From Halobacterium rubrum (GTDB lineage Archaea > Halobacteriota > Halobacteria > Halobacteriales > Halobacteriaceae): a stretch of 64,000 nt of DNA. Positions within the stretch are counted from its first letter, which is position 1. Every line of letters begins with the position of its first letter. Below, piece by piece: positions 9,499 through 17,900 of this stretch. Location: positions 1-64,000 of the forward strand of contig NZ_JAJQQZ010000005.1 in assembly GCF_021729015.1 (NCBI RefSeq), written 5' to 3'. The notes below the pieces were generated by a model that made no database searches, was not told the origin of the DNA, and saw nothing but the letters and a program-made list of their open reading frames with translations. The translations under genes were made by a program, and so were the position numbers.

Positions 9499-10395
9499 CT
9501 ACGAGCGGAGTCGCCGGATGCGCTTCTCCATCGGAGGATGCGTAGAGACAATTTGCTGGAGAAAACCGCTGTCAGAACTGGAGATACAGAGCGCACTCAC
9601 CTGCTGGTCGACATTCGAGTTACGGCGTCGATTCTCGTAGGCCCGACCGCGTCCGCGCTGGGCCCGCTGTGCACGTTGAGTCGTCTGTTGGGCCTGCTGG
9701 TTGCCCTGCTGGATTTTTTCGAGGGCGCGAGCGAGTGGCTCCCCCCGTCCGAGAACGTCTTTGGCATCGGCATCGGCGACGTACTCACGGTACCGTGAGA
9801 CGGCGAGCACGAACAGCATCACGATGAACTGGACGATATTCCCGACGACGACCGCGAGGAAGAAGTCCGCGAGGTCGTTCTCCCCAGTGAACAGGACGAT
9901 GTACTGTGCGACGATGGCGACAATCGATGCGATACCCTGGCCGAGTTGCATCGTGATCACGTCGCGGTTGTCGATGTGTGCCAGCTCGTGGGCGATGACC
10001 CCTTCGAGTTCATCGCGGTTGAGGAGCTGAATGAGTTCCTGGGAGACGACCACAGTTCCGTTGCCGCGGCGACCGACAGCGAACGCATTCGGGACGCCCA
10101 TACTGGCGATTTTCAGCGAGGGCTTTTTCAGGTCCTTCTCTCGACACACGCGTTCGACGAACTGGTGAATTTCCGAGTACTGGTCTTCGGGGAGGTCTTC
10201 AGCGCCGACGCTTCGTAATGCGGCCCACTTTCCAATCTTGTACTGGGCGGCGACGAGCACAATACTGCCCACGATAGCGATAGGGAGAATGCCTTGACCG
10301 AACGCGACCATGGCTGCCGCCACGGCGACGAGGTAGAATCCAGCAAGAATCGCACCGACCACCGCCATCCGTACTTTGAGTCCAAAATGACGCAT
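9499..10395 (-). CDS. htpX: HtpX-like membrane zinc metalloprotease
   Basis: A 298-residue M48 family protease. Two N-terminal hydrophobic segments are followed by the catalytic motif in VIAHELAHIDNRD (HExxH, near residue 130). Two further hydrophobic segments and the third-ligand region (REYVADADA) come next. It matches the usual HtpX length and layout, with the active site facing the cytoplasm, and it degrades misfolded membrane proteins. The start is the ATG at 10395, giving MRHFGLKVRM. Confidence 0.85.
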   Translation of the reverse strand: MRHFGLKVRMAVVGAILAGFYLVAVAAAMVAFGQGILPIAIVGSIVLVAAQYKIGKWAALRSVGAEDLPEDQYSEIHQFVERVCREKDLKKPSLKIASMGVPNAFAVGRRGNGTVVVSQELIQLLNRDELEGVIAHELAHIDNRDVITMQLGQGIASIVAIVAQYIVLFTGENDLADFFLAVVVGNIVQFIVMLFVLAVSRYREYVADADAKDVLGRGEPLARALEKIQQGNQQAQQTTQRAQRAQRGRGRAYENRRRNSNVDQQVSALCISSSDSGFLQQIVSTHPPMEKRIRRLRS

Positions 10396-10565
10396 ATTAT
10401 ACAGTAGGGATATCGCCGGTGGGCGAGTGGGCACTAACGATAGCTGTACCAGTCCTCTGGTTCTGTAGCCACTGGGGGGTAACGCCACCGTTCTTTGCTC
10501 CGATTGTTGTCGTCGGTTCTGTACGCGATCTGCCAGTGTCAGTGGATGAGGTCATTTGTTGGGGT

Positions 10566-10892
10566 CTACGTACTCGTGTTCGGTCCTTGGTTGGCAAGAC
10601 TGACCGAAAGGTGTCCGTTACTGTGGACCGAGACGATACACTCGGACAGCGCGAACTCGACTTCACCAGTTGAGGGCGGCGATGCTTCGGCTGTTTCACC
10701 GAATAGATGGGAGAGCGCCACCGCGTGTGCCCGGTCATACTTACTGGCGACTGCCGAGCGGGCATCGCCGGTGACCGTCGACACGGCGTCGGTGACAGCC
10801 TCGTAAAGTGGGGTCTCATCACCCCATCGAGCGAGATAACGGCCGTGCCACGTCGCCGTCGACTTTTCTGGGGGTCGTGATTTCCCGGTCAT
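10566..10892 (-). CDS. HalOD1 output-domain protein
   Basis: A 108-residue protein matching the haloarchaeal HalOD1 pattern: an amphipathic helix PLYEAVTDAVSTVTG, a central helix with YDRAHAVALSHLFG, and a C-terminal beta pair ending GHLSVSL. HalOD1 is a stand-alone or response-regulator output domain of unknown biochemistry. The ATG at 10892 (MTGKSRPP) is preferred over an upstream ATG because the palindrome at 10930-10943 then falls in its promoter. Confidence 0.6.
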   Translation of the reverse strand: MTGKSRPPEKSTATWHGRYLARWGDETPLYEAVTDAVSTVTGDARSAVASKYDRAHAVALSHLFGETAEASPPSTGEVEFALSECIVSVHSNGHLSVSLANQGPNTST

Positions 10893-10929
10893 TGCGTTCT
10901 GGGGCGTTTCGAGGTTTGCCCGTGTGCTG

Positions 10930-10943
10930 ACTGAACGTTCAGT
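10930..10943. promoter_or_regulatory. Perfect TetR-type palindrome
   Basis: ACTGAACGTTCAGT is a perfect 14-bp palindrome lying upstream of the HalOD1 gene (minus strand) and of the CBS gene (plus strand). It is the best-formed member of the operator set in this region. Confidence 0.6.
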
Positions 10944-11015
10944 AACTATCAATCTTCCCCTACCAATATCCGCACCGACCTTCGATTTATGTGCTCACCA
11001 GCGCTCGAGATTACC

Positions 11016-11748
11016 ATGTACACAATCGCTGACCTGCCCATCGAAAACACCCTCCAGACCGTAGTACGACCTCGGGCTCGAATCGGCACTCCGTCAGATG
11101 TTCGAGAACAGTTACACCCAGATCGGTGTCGAACGTGACGGCGAGCTCGTCGGGATTGTCACCTACAGGTCCGTGGTCCGGACCCTTCTTGCATTCCAGC
11201 GGCTGGAGGTCGGGCACAAAACGCTCGATAAGATCTCGGTCGGAGCGGCCGTCGAAGATGCACACACCATCAGCGAAGATGAGAACCTCCTCGCCGTATT
11301 CGATGCGCTCGCAGAATACACGTACATCGTGGTCAATCGAGACGATGGGTGGCGGATTCTGACTGACTACGACCTCCTGACGCGACTGAAGCAGATGCTC
11401 GAACCGTTTCTGTTGATCGAGTCGATCGAGATGCAGTTGCGGGAGATTTTCACGCGAGTGTTTGGGGATTCGCTGTCGGAGCAGTTGGCCGAAACGTTCG
11501 ACGAGGAACACCCTCTGCCAACCCCGGCGTCAATCGAGCACTGCAGTTACGCACACTACGCACAGTTCATCTCGATTCACTGGGGAGAATTTGAATCACT
11601 CTTCGATGATCAACAGGATGTAATTCGCGAGCTAGTGCTTGAAATCGGGGATATGCGAAATCAGCTCTTCCACTTTCGAGTCGACGACCCGGAGGAATTC
11701 GACAGAGACCTGCTTCGCTTCGGTCAGTCGTACTTCTCCTCAGTGTAA
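11016..11748 (+). pseudogene. CBS-domain protein gene with a frameshift
   Basis: ATG 11016 opens a frame reading MYTIADLPIENTLQTVV. The homologous continuation (LGLESALRQMFENSYTQIGV, then ERDGELVGIVTYR, a CBS domain) is in the next frame. That frame cannot be read further upstream because of a stop near 11058. A single-base indel at about 11060-11068 explains this. The rest is intact: a CBS pair to about residue 115, then a helical C-terminal domain ending FGQSYFSSV. Either a recent inactivation or a sequencing error is possible; internal initiation at 11098 could still make a 216-residue protein. Confidence 0.65.
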
Positions 11749-11854
11749 CTGCCGCGTTCGTGAGCGGAGTGGCCTGAGTATCAGACGGCTCGACGGCAAA
11801 TTGAAGAACTGACTTGGGCCCTATGCATTGAGATAGCTAGTCTCAACTACTGTC

Positions 11855-11869
11855 GGGGGGTTGCCCCCC
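11855..11869. terminator. GC hairpin after the CBS gene
   Basis: Six G, TTG, then six C form a very strong stem about 100 bases after the CBS stop. An overlapping longer inverted repeat GGTTGCC (11860-11866)/GGCAACC (11885-11891) follows. It may act as a terminator or insulator before the next AT-rich promoter. Confidence 0.4.
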
Positions 11870-11970
11870 CACAGGTTCGGAAGGTGGCAACCTATAAATT
11901 ATAAAGTTACTAATACTTTCTCTAAGCATCTATCACGGCATTTGATATATTGGGATGATCACTATAGGTT

Positions 11971-13467
11971 ATGAAACGCCGGAGTGTGTTGGCCTCCGCT
12001 GGCTTTCTCGCTGGTGGAGGGCTGATAATCCCCTCTAAGACTACTGGACAGACGAGTCAGGAGTCTTGGGAGTCGTTCCAATCGGATCCCCAAAATACCG
12101 GCTGGACGACAACTGCTAGCGGGCCGACCACAGACGTTGGAACTGCATGGAGGTACGGAACCCGCGGTGAGATTACTGGAGGAGCGGTCATTGACAGCGG
12201 TCGAGCATATGTACCGAGCCGAGATGGTACTCTTACCGCAATTTCACTGGAAGACGGAAGTGAGATCTGGTCAAAGAATCTTGGTAAGCCACTCGACACA
12301 ACTCCTGCGATAATTGATGGGACAATCTACGTTGGTGGCAGAAAATCAACCTTATACGGAGTACGTGATGACGGGACAGTTACCTTAGAGTACTCTCTCG
12401 CACAGTCAGATTCAAAACGAATGCTCTCGGGTACCTGCTCTGACGGTCAATCGTTGTACGCCCTCATCGGTGAATATGATCCCGTTGATGGGTGGAACGA
12501 GGGGAAGCTTACCGCAATAGATCCAAATGCGGGCGTAGAAATCTGGAGTGAACCGCTAATTTCCTCTGCTCCTCACACGCCAGCAATCGATAACGAAACG
12601 ATCTATTGCTTCGGTGTTGGTGAACAAGATGGAGCTAATGGAGCTGTGCTCGCACTGAGTACAGCAGATGGAGACTTGGAATGGGCTGGCGGCAAGAACC
12701 GGGGGCCCGGGGGCATAACGACCTCTGGGAACTCCGTAATTTCGACAGCTGGAGGGACCGTTACGGCTCTTTCTCAATCAACAGGATCGACCCAGTGGGA
12801 CGTCAACTTCCCTGATGAAGATAACCTGTGGGCAAATACGTCCGCAGCTGTCGCCGACCGAAGTGTCTACGTCGCTGTTCAGGGTGGGAACGAGTTCGGT
12901 TACCTCTATGATCTCGATCTAGTATCCGGAAAAATTAATGGACGAGTGGAATTCTATAACCCCATACAGTGTTCACCTGGCGTAACTGATGACCACATCT
13001 ATGTAGCAACCGACGGAGGAAGGGTATCAGCAATCAACCGATCTGAACTTTCTAAAGACTGGACATTGGAAGTTGGCAGCCCCGTCCGCGCACCCCCCGC
13101 TCTTGTCGGGAACCAATTAATAACAGGGACGACTTCCGGCTACGCTGTTATGCTTCGTGACAATGGTAAGACACCCACATCTACGAGTCCGACAGCAACC
13201 CCCACCTCAGACAGAACGGAAACGGATTCTTTGACTACTCAAGAAACAGAGTCAGGGCAATCCGTAACTACAACTAAACAATCGACAACACCTACTTCCA
13301 AAACCTCAACACGGCCCAATACCAATGATCAAACGCCGTCACGGGGATTTTTCACAAATTCCGGAAACCCCACGATGTCATATCTAAATGACCCATTCTT
13401 ATTGACTGTAGGAGGGTTCATGTTATCCGTAATTGGGATCCTTCATCAGTTACTCAGTGGTGATTAA
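11971..13467 (+). CDS. Tat-exported PQQ-type beta-propeller protein
   Basis: A 498-residue protein. The start MKRRSVLASAGFLAGGG is a twin-arginine signal. It is followed by repeats with the Ala-W-x-x-G pattern of PQQ/BamB-type propellers (GTAWRYGTRGEITGGAVID, GSEIWSKNLGKPLDTTPAI and others, about residues 45-400). A Ser/Thr-rich stalk and a C-terminal membrane helix (about 470-492) anchor it outside the cell. Its GC content is lower than its neighbours, suggesting separate acquisition. The ligand is unknown. It is followed after 2 bases by a membrane gene, probably the same operon. Confidence 0.8.
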   Translation: MKRRSVLASAGFLAGGGLIIPSKTTGQTSQESWESFQSDPQNTGWTTTASGPTTDVGTAWRYGTRGEITGGAVIDSGRAYVPSRDGTLTAISLEDGSEIWSKNLGKPLDTTPAIIDGTIYVGGRKSTLYGVRDDGTVTLEYSLAQSDSKRMLSGTCSDGQSLYALIGEYDPVDGWNEGKLTAIDPNAGVEIWSEPLISSAPHTPAIDNETIYCFGVGEQDGANGAVLALSTADGDLEWAGGKNRGPGGITTSGNSVISTAGGTVTALSQSTGSTQWDVNFPDEDNLWANTSAAVADRSVYVAVQGGNEFGYLYDLDLVSGKINGRVEFYNPIQCSPGVTDDHIYVATDGGRVSAINRSELSKDWTLEVGSPVRAPPALVGNQLITGTTSGYAVMLRDNGKTPTSTSPTATPTSDRTETDSLTTQETESGQSVTTTKQSTTPTSKTSTRPNTNDQTPSRGFFTNSGNPTMSYLNDPFLLTVGGFMLSVIGILHQLLSGD

Positions 13468-13469
13468 TT

Positions 13470-14108
13470 ATGGCACGTGGATTACCTGCCGTATGGAGTA
13501 CTATTATTGGGGGCGTATTTTGCTTGACCGGGCTCTATCTGTATACTGGTACCAATCGGTATCCAATCCTATTCGGCCTGCCATTCCTCTTGTTTGGAGC
13601 ATTCATTATTTTGCTAGGGGTTTACATTCACTTCGTCACCGCTCCAGATCCCCCAACAATGCGTGACGGTGAGGAAATTATCGATACTCGGTCCCCGACA
13701 CAGAAAGTGGCTATCGTGAAAATTGCTGTCGGTTTTCCATTTGTTTTGATGGCGATCTATCTTATGTACTTCACTCGTCAACCATACGTCTACCCAACAG
13801 GTTCTCTATTTATCGGATTATATGGCCTTTCCAGCGGTTTAATCACTTACTGGAAAAACACTCTCACTACATATTACGTCACGACTATACGCGTTGTCAA
13901 GGCCTATCGATTCGTCTCGTTGGTACAGCGAGAGGTTCCGCTTAAGAAGGTGAGAGGGGTGGAAGAACGGCAATCATTCATCGAATCTTTCGTTGGACTT
14001 GGGAATATTCGCGTCGCAAGTGGAGGCGGGAGTGGCACTCTAGAAATTGTTGTTCGTAATATTGAAAATTCTAGGGATTTCGCAGATAAGGTTCGGAATC
14101 TACTCTGA
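13470..14108 (+). CDS. Membrane protein with PH-like (bPH2) domain
   Basis: A 212-residue protein with two hydrophobic pairs (about residues 8-52 and 85-130) and a C-terminal domain. That domain carries TTYYVTTIRVVKAYRFVSLV, then EVPLKKVRGVEERQSFIESF and GLGNIRVASGGG, the pattern of bacterial PH-like domain 2 (YdbT/YdbS type). Relatives sit in the membrane with a cytoplasmic PH domain; their function is poorly known. It likely forms an operon with the propeller protein. Confidence 0.7.
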   Translation: MARGLPAVWSTIIGGVFCLTGLYLYTGTNRYPILFGLPFLLFGAFIILLGVYIHFVTAPDPPTMRDGEEIIDTRSPTQKVAIVKIAVGFPFVLMAIYLMYFTRQPYVYPTGSLFIGLYGLSSGLITYWKNTLTTYYVTTIRVVKAYRFVSLVQREVPLKKVRGVEERQSFIESFVGLGNIRVASGGGSGTLEIVVRNIENSRDFADKVRNLL

Positions 14109-14267
14109 ATTCTTCTGGTGAGGGTATCATAGAACAATGCCACACTAGTTGAAGCGGTAAGTGCAGTAGACCCCATTTAAACGAGATCCTGGTAGCAAAA
14201 ATAGTAGAATATTAGAAGTTCAATTTTACTGGTATTGAATTTAAATAAAGAAGGAGAGTAGGTACCG

Positions 14268-14400
14268 CTACAGTAGTTGATTCAAGCGAGAACGAAGATC
14301 TTCAATCCGGCCCTCAAACACCTCAGAACTCTCCCCTGGAACATCACCAAACTCAAGAATCAGATCCTCTCCTATCAACTTATCCTTGATATCCCCCGTG
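14268..14400 (-). pseudogene. 3' remnant of a gene cut by the IS element
   Basis: On the minus strand an open frame of 43 codons ends at 14268 (..EVFEGRIEDLRSRLNQLL). It runs straight into the IS end at 14401 without a start codon. The codons look real (acidic, amphipathic helix). The 5' part is missing and is not on the other side of the IS, so sequence was lost. The AT-rich stretch 14109-14267 holds no other gene. Confidence 0.5.
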
Positions 14401-15146
14401 GGCACTGTCTAGTTGAGCCAGTTTGAGAAGTGAGCGGGTCGTTGAGTGGATCGACCAAGATGCTCGCAGACCTGCTCAGCGAGTGCTATGATGCGGATTC
14501 AAAAGAACCTTGGGAGAACGAGCGGACGGCGAACGCCCATTAGGGCGTTCGCCGTCCGCCTTCCCGAAACCGGTTGTTCGCTCCGTGAGACAACAACGAT
14601 CTTAGCGGAATTAGGCGTACAACGTTCGCATGGAGCGGTTTGGAACTGGGTACATCGGCTCGCTGACAGCGGCTGCGACCCGCCTGAGGCGCAGCCGAAG
14701 CGGGTCGCCGTTGACGAGACCGCGGTCAAAATTAACGGTGAGTGGTATTGGTTGTACGCTGCAATAGACACCGAGACGAAGTTCATTCTCGATGTCGCGT
14801 TATTTGATCGGCATGGTACCGGTCCGGCAGCTGCGTTTCTGCATCGGCTCAACGAGAAATACGACCTCTCGGACACTGTATTTCTCGTGAATCAATTTGG
14901 GTATCGGACTGCCCTTGCTCGATTAGGGTTGAGCGGTCGAATCAACTATACTGAGCGAAATCTCATCGAGAAGTGAATTCACACCCTCAAAATGCGCATC
15001 GACCGCTTCCATACCTCGTGGGTGGGCAGTCGGTCAAGCGTCCGAGAGTGGCTTGAACAGTTTATGCATTACTACAACCGACAGCGACCGCACCATGCTC
15101 TCGACGGAAAGACGCCGATCGAGGAGATTCAGAACTAGACAGTGCC
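14401..15146 (+). mobile_element. Degenerate IS6-type (ISH14-like) insertion sequence
   Basis: The element is bounded by perfect 12-bp terminal inverted repeats, GGCACTGTCTAG (14401-14412) and CTAGACAGTGCC (15135-15146), and encodes one IS6-type transposase. The flanks (CCCCCGTG left, CCGCCTGC right) show no target duplication, which suggests a deletion or recombination through the element after insertion. Confidence 0.85.
14461..15138 (+). pseudogene. IS6-type transposase, inactivated three ways
   Basis: The reading frame starts MLADLLSECYDADSKEPWEN and breaks at about 14540, where one extra T turns CAT-AGG into CAT-TAG. The shifted frame continues with AFAVRLPETGCSLRETT and the first catalytic Asp in VAVDETAVKI. 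The second catalytic Asp is replaced by Asn (FLVNQFGYRTAL instead of the usual VDxFGY). A TGA at 14974-14976 interrupts the family's NLIEKW segment. The rest (LKMRIDRFHTSWVGSRSSVRE, then YYNRQRPHHALDGKTPIEE) is well preserved. The element cannot move by itself. Confidence 0.85.
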
Positions 15147-15161
15147 CCGCCTGCTGATCCG

Positions 15162-15524
15162 GTGTCTGACTGGGAGTGCGACACCTGTCCGTTCCGGATT
15201 CGCTGTGGACAGGCTAACGAGGGCTACGAAGATGTCGGGTTCACCGGACTGTTGCCCGGGGTGGATAGGTATCGAAAGCACCAGCTCGTGGAATACTTCG
15301 ATGCGTATCCTGACGCGAAACTCACACCGACGTTAGCACATCAATTCCCGGCACTCGCAGAGGAACACGGCGTGTACGACTGGCACTGCCCGACATGCGG
15401 AGGGACCTACGCGTGGGATGCTATCGACATCGAGGCACAGTCACCGCTCTGTGAACGCTGTGTCGAAGACGACGAACTCTGTACTGTAGCGGTTCCCATG
15501 CCAGAATCGCAAAACACCCACTAA
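15162..15524 (+). CDS. Small zinc-binding protein
   Basis: A 120-residue protein starting at GTG 15162 with four Cys pairs: CDTC and RCG near the N-terminus, CPTC and CERC near the C-terminus. They suggest two zinc ribbons. It follows the IS right end by 15 bases, so its native promoter may be replaced by IS sequence. Its function is unknown. Confidence 0.55.
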   Translation: MSDWECDTCPFRIRCGQANEGYEDVGFTGLLPGVDRYRKHQLVEYFDAYPDAKLTPTLAHQFPALAEEHGVYDWHCPTCGGTYAWDAIDIEAQSPLCERCVEDDELCTVAVPMPESQNTH

Positions 15525-15698
15525 TTCGAACACCCGTTGAACTACCGCGCCCTGCTCACCCTCTGCTGGAATTGGCTTAGCAGTAGTTTCCAATACGTTT
15601 TCTTTATCCAGTGGATGAGATGAAACGCCCGGCAAGTGCAGGGAATCTCCGTTCCGGTGTACAGAAAGTCTATACCTTCACGACACGTTCTCCACACT

Positions 15699-15815
15699 AT
15701 GAAAGGGCAATTCGAATGGATGATTATAATGGGCGTTATAATCCTTCTACTCGGATATACGCTCTACACCGCAGTCAACCTCACAATTTTCCTCAGTAAC
15801 TACCTTGACTCCTGA
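15699..15815 (+). CDS. 38-residue single-pass membrane peptide
   Basis: ATG 15699 opens MKGQFEWMIIMGVIILLLGY followed by TLYTAVNLTIFLSN and a TGA at 15813. It has one strong membrane helix and a clean start. A TATA-like TCTATACC about 28 bases upstream would give a leaderless message. It is too short for family assignment; coding is supported by the hydrophobic pattern and the promoter spacing only. Confidence 0.4.
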   Translation: MKGQFEWMIIMGVIILLLGYTLYTAVNLTIFLSNYLDS

Positions 15816-16100
15816 CGGGTGGATGCCTCGAAGCTCGCATTCCCACTTACCGATTCATCCGCCCCACTTCCAGCACTTGTTCTGAAGGTTGCCCCGCTCG
15901 GCTACTTTCGAAACTGCTCTAGAAAACCTTATTCGAGGCTACAGGCACTCATGGACAGAGAATTAGAGAGTATAATCACAGTGTTTACCACATGTGGAGA
16001 CGATATTCAAGGACTAACGGGATAGTATTCGCCTGTTTAAGCCCGTTTCTCAGCCGTTCTGCCGGAGGATTTAACAACCCGTGAGGAATTATGGGAGGAC

Positions 16101-16537
16101 GCACCCGACGAGATCGGGGGACCAGTTTTACTGTCTCCCGGTGTTTCAGGCTCGTCAGCGACCGCCTTGTGCTTCGAATTTCAGTCCACATCACTCCCGG
16201 TGAAATTGTGCACAAATCAGTCTCGAAATTGCACACTGTGTGCCGGCCAGTGTGAGTGCCATCGACCGAGAGTGGCTGATGAGAAGACCCACAAATTGGC
16301 TCGAAAAACATCGGCCAAATCTCGTGTGCGGTTTTCGTACAATTATGGCTCATGCTTTATACAGAGCGAGTGTAAAGGTCTGCTAAATTCGTCTTGCTCA
16401 TTCAGCGGATAGACGCCTTCTACGAGCCTCTCCGTGCATTCTACGGTAGCAGTGTTGTAACGCCAACGGGCGCCAGACTTATACGTCCGAAGTGTTGACG
16501 TGTTGATGCCGGAGTGACCCCCGATCTCGTCGGGTGC
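16101..16537. repeat. 20-bp perfect inverted repeat in a degenerate region
   Basis: GCACCCGACGAGATCGGGGG at 16101-16120 is repeated exactly in inverted orientation at 16518-16537. Both copies read APDEIGG in open frames (plus strand after LPEDLTTREELWED; minus strand before HSGINTSTLRTYKSGARW). They may be remnants of related genes or the ends of a lost element. The rest of 15830-16752 holds no convincing intact gene. Confidence 0.5.
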
Positions 16538-16549
16538 CAACCGGAGACG
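16343..16549 (-). pseudogene. Possible C-terminal gene remnant
   Basis: The minus-strand frame reads LAPDEIGGHSGINTSTLRTY, then a basic RWRYN stretch and an acidic end, with no plausible N-terminus. It looks like the tail of a small DNA-binding-type protein, but I recognise no family. It is listed because it shares the 20-bp repeat with another fragment at 16101. Confidence 0.25.
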
Positions 16550-16752
16550 GTCCGGTTGCGGCGAGATGGGTTGACCCGTGCCTACGCCCGCGGTCGCGCG
16601 GGCCGGCCGAGTGCGCCCCTTCATCCGGAAGCGGACCCGGGAACCCTGTAGCGACGACCATGTCGCCATTCTCGGAGCTGTGACTGGCATGAAGAGCGGC
16701 GGCACCGGCCCACGGGCCCCATCAAGGGGTGGTCTCCGGCACCACCCGAACA

Positions 16753-17424
16753 ATGACGGATTCACAGTCATCCGCTGGCGACAGCGGGCACGATCAGCCG
16801 GAAGAATCGGCAGATGAACAGCACGGCAACAGCGACAGCGACGACCGCGCAGACCTCAAACAGGTCGCGGAGGTCGTCCAACGAGTCCAGAACGGCATCG
16901 ACGACCTGGAGCCCGAGGTCTCCATCGACCTGTTCAAGCGCCTGGACCACCTCGAAGGCGCCGCCGAAGCCATCGAGGACTGGGCCGACGACGCCGAAGA
17001 CGACGACCTGGACGCCATCGCCGGCGCCCAGGCTATCGTCGACGCCGAGCAGACCCGCGTAGGACTGCTCCGCGAGAAGGCCCCCGACGGCCGCGGCGAA
17101 CTGCTCCGGAAGTTCGAGACCCTCGAGGACTCCCTCGAGGACCTGGAGGACACCGTCGACGCGTTCACGTTCACCACCAACGCGTACATCGTGTACGTGA
17201 ATCAGCAATTCGTGGGCCGCTACACCAACGACCAGGTCGACGTCGAGACCATCCTCCGTGACGCGGGGAAGAAGAGCCCCGAGGAACTCGGCCTGTTCCC
17301 CCTGGACGGCTTCCGCGGCTCCCGCCAGACCGACCAGGCGTTCCCGGCCAACGAGACGCTCGACCTCGACGGACCCAACCGAACCCACTTCGAGTCCACC
17401 AGCGACGGTGGGAAGATCGCATGA
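16753..17424 (+). CDS. Ubiquitin-like (multiubiquitin-family) protein
   Basis: A 223-residue very acidic protein. Residues 1-30 are disordered and 30-130 helical. From about residue 140 it has a beta-grasp-like domain (AYIVYVNQQFVGRYTNDQVDV, then ETILRDAGKKSPEELGLFPL) resembling the prokaryotic multiubiquitin family. The end ...STSDGGKIA carries a Gly-Gly followed by three residues, as expected of a Ub-like precursor that a JAB peptidase trims to GG. The next two genes encode the E2-like and JAB-E1 partners, with ATGA overlap. The start is ATG 16753, chosen over GTG 16729. Confidence 0.7.
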   Translation: MTDSQSSAGDSGHDQPEESADEQHGNSDSDDRADLKQVAEVVQRVQNGIDDLEPEVSIDLFKRLDHLEGAAEAIEDWADDAEDDDLDAIAGAQAIVDAEQTRVGLLREKAPDGRGELLRKFETLEDSLEDLEDTVDAFTFTTNAYIVYVNQQFVGRYTNDQVDVETILRDAGKKSPEELGLFPLDGFRGSRQTDQAFPANETLDLDGPNRTHFESTSDGGKIA

Positions 17425-17897
17425 GCGAAGCCGCTCCCCGGGATTCCGACGACACGGACGCGACCGCCCTCCGCGCCGAGCTCACGGAGCAGTGTCGAGA
17501 CGCCATCGACGCGCTCCAGGAGGTCCGTCCTGAAGCAGAGCTCATCGCTGTTCGCGGTGACTGGGCCTGGGTCAGCATCGGCAACGTCCGTCCCGCGCAC
17601 GTCAACGACGTGTTCGACGAGGAGAAGGCCCATGCGGTCATCCGCATCCCGACGGACTTCCCAACCGGCAGGCGACCGTACGGCATCATCACGATTCCGT
17701 ACGTCACCAAGCACGGCGGGCAGACTGTCGACAGTGAACACCGGAACCACCAGAAGGCCGAAGCAGTCGAAGACGCGCTGGGCGTCGACGACACCGGCAT
17801 GTGGAGCTACCAGTGGCAAGACATCAGCTGGATGGAACCCGAAGACCTGACGAAGGCCCTGGAAATCGTCCGGTCGCGGTTCGAGAAGGAGGACTGA
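17421..17897 (+). CDS. Prokaryotic E2-like protein (family E type), Cys-poor
   Basis: A 158-residue protein overlapping the Ub-like gene by 4 bases. It has the UBC-like core of prokaryotic E2 family E (AVIRIPTDFPTGRRPYGIIT and a C-terminal helix SWMEPEDLTKALEIVRSRF). The only cysteine is Cys25 near the N-terminus; none lies in the expected active-site region, and the WSRH-type motif is replaced by WSYQWQD. It may be non-catalytic, use another mechanism, or act as an adaptor for the Ub-like protein. The family call rests on fold pattern and operon context. Confidence 0.6.
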   Translation: MSEAAPRDSDDTDATALRAELTEQCRDAIDALQEVRPEAELIAVRGDWAWVSIGNVRPAHVNDVFDEEKAHAVIRIPTDFPTGRRPYGIITIPYVTKHGGQTVDSEHRNHQKAEAVEDALGVDDTGMWSYQWQDISWMEPEDLTKALEIVRSRFEKED

Positions 17898-17900
17898 ACC

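Noticed and set aside
15819-16025. 68-codon ORF after the small membrane peptide
   Set aside because: No promoter, no hydrophobic or acidic pattern, and composition like the surrounding degenerate DNA.
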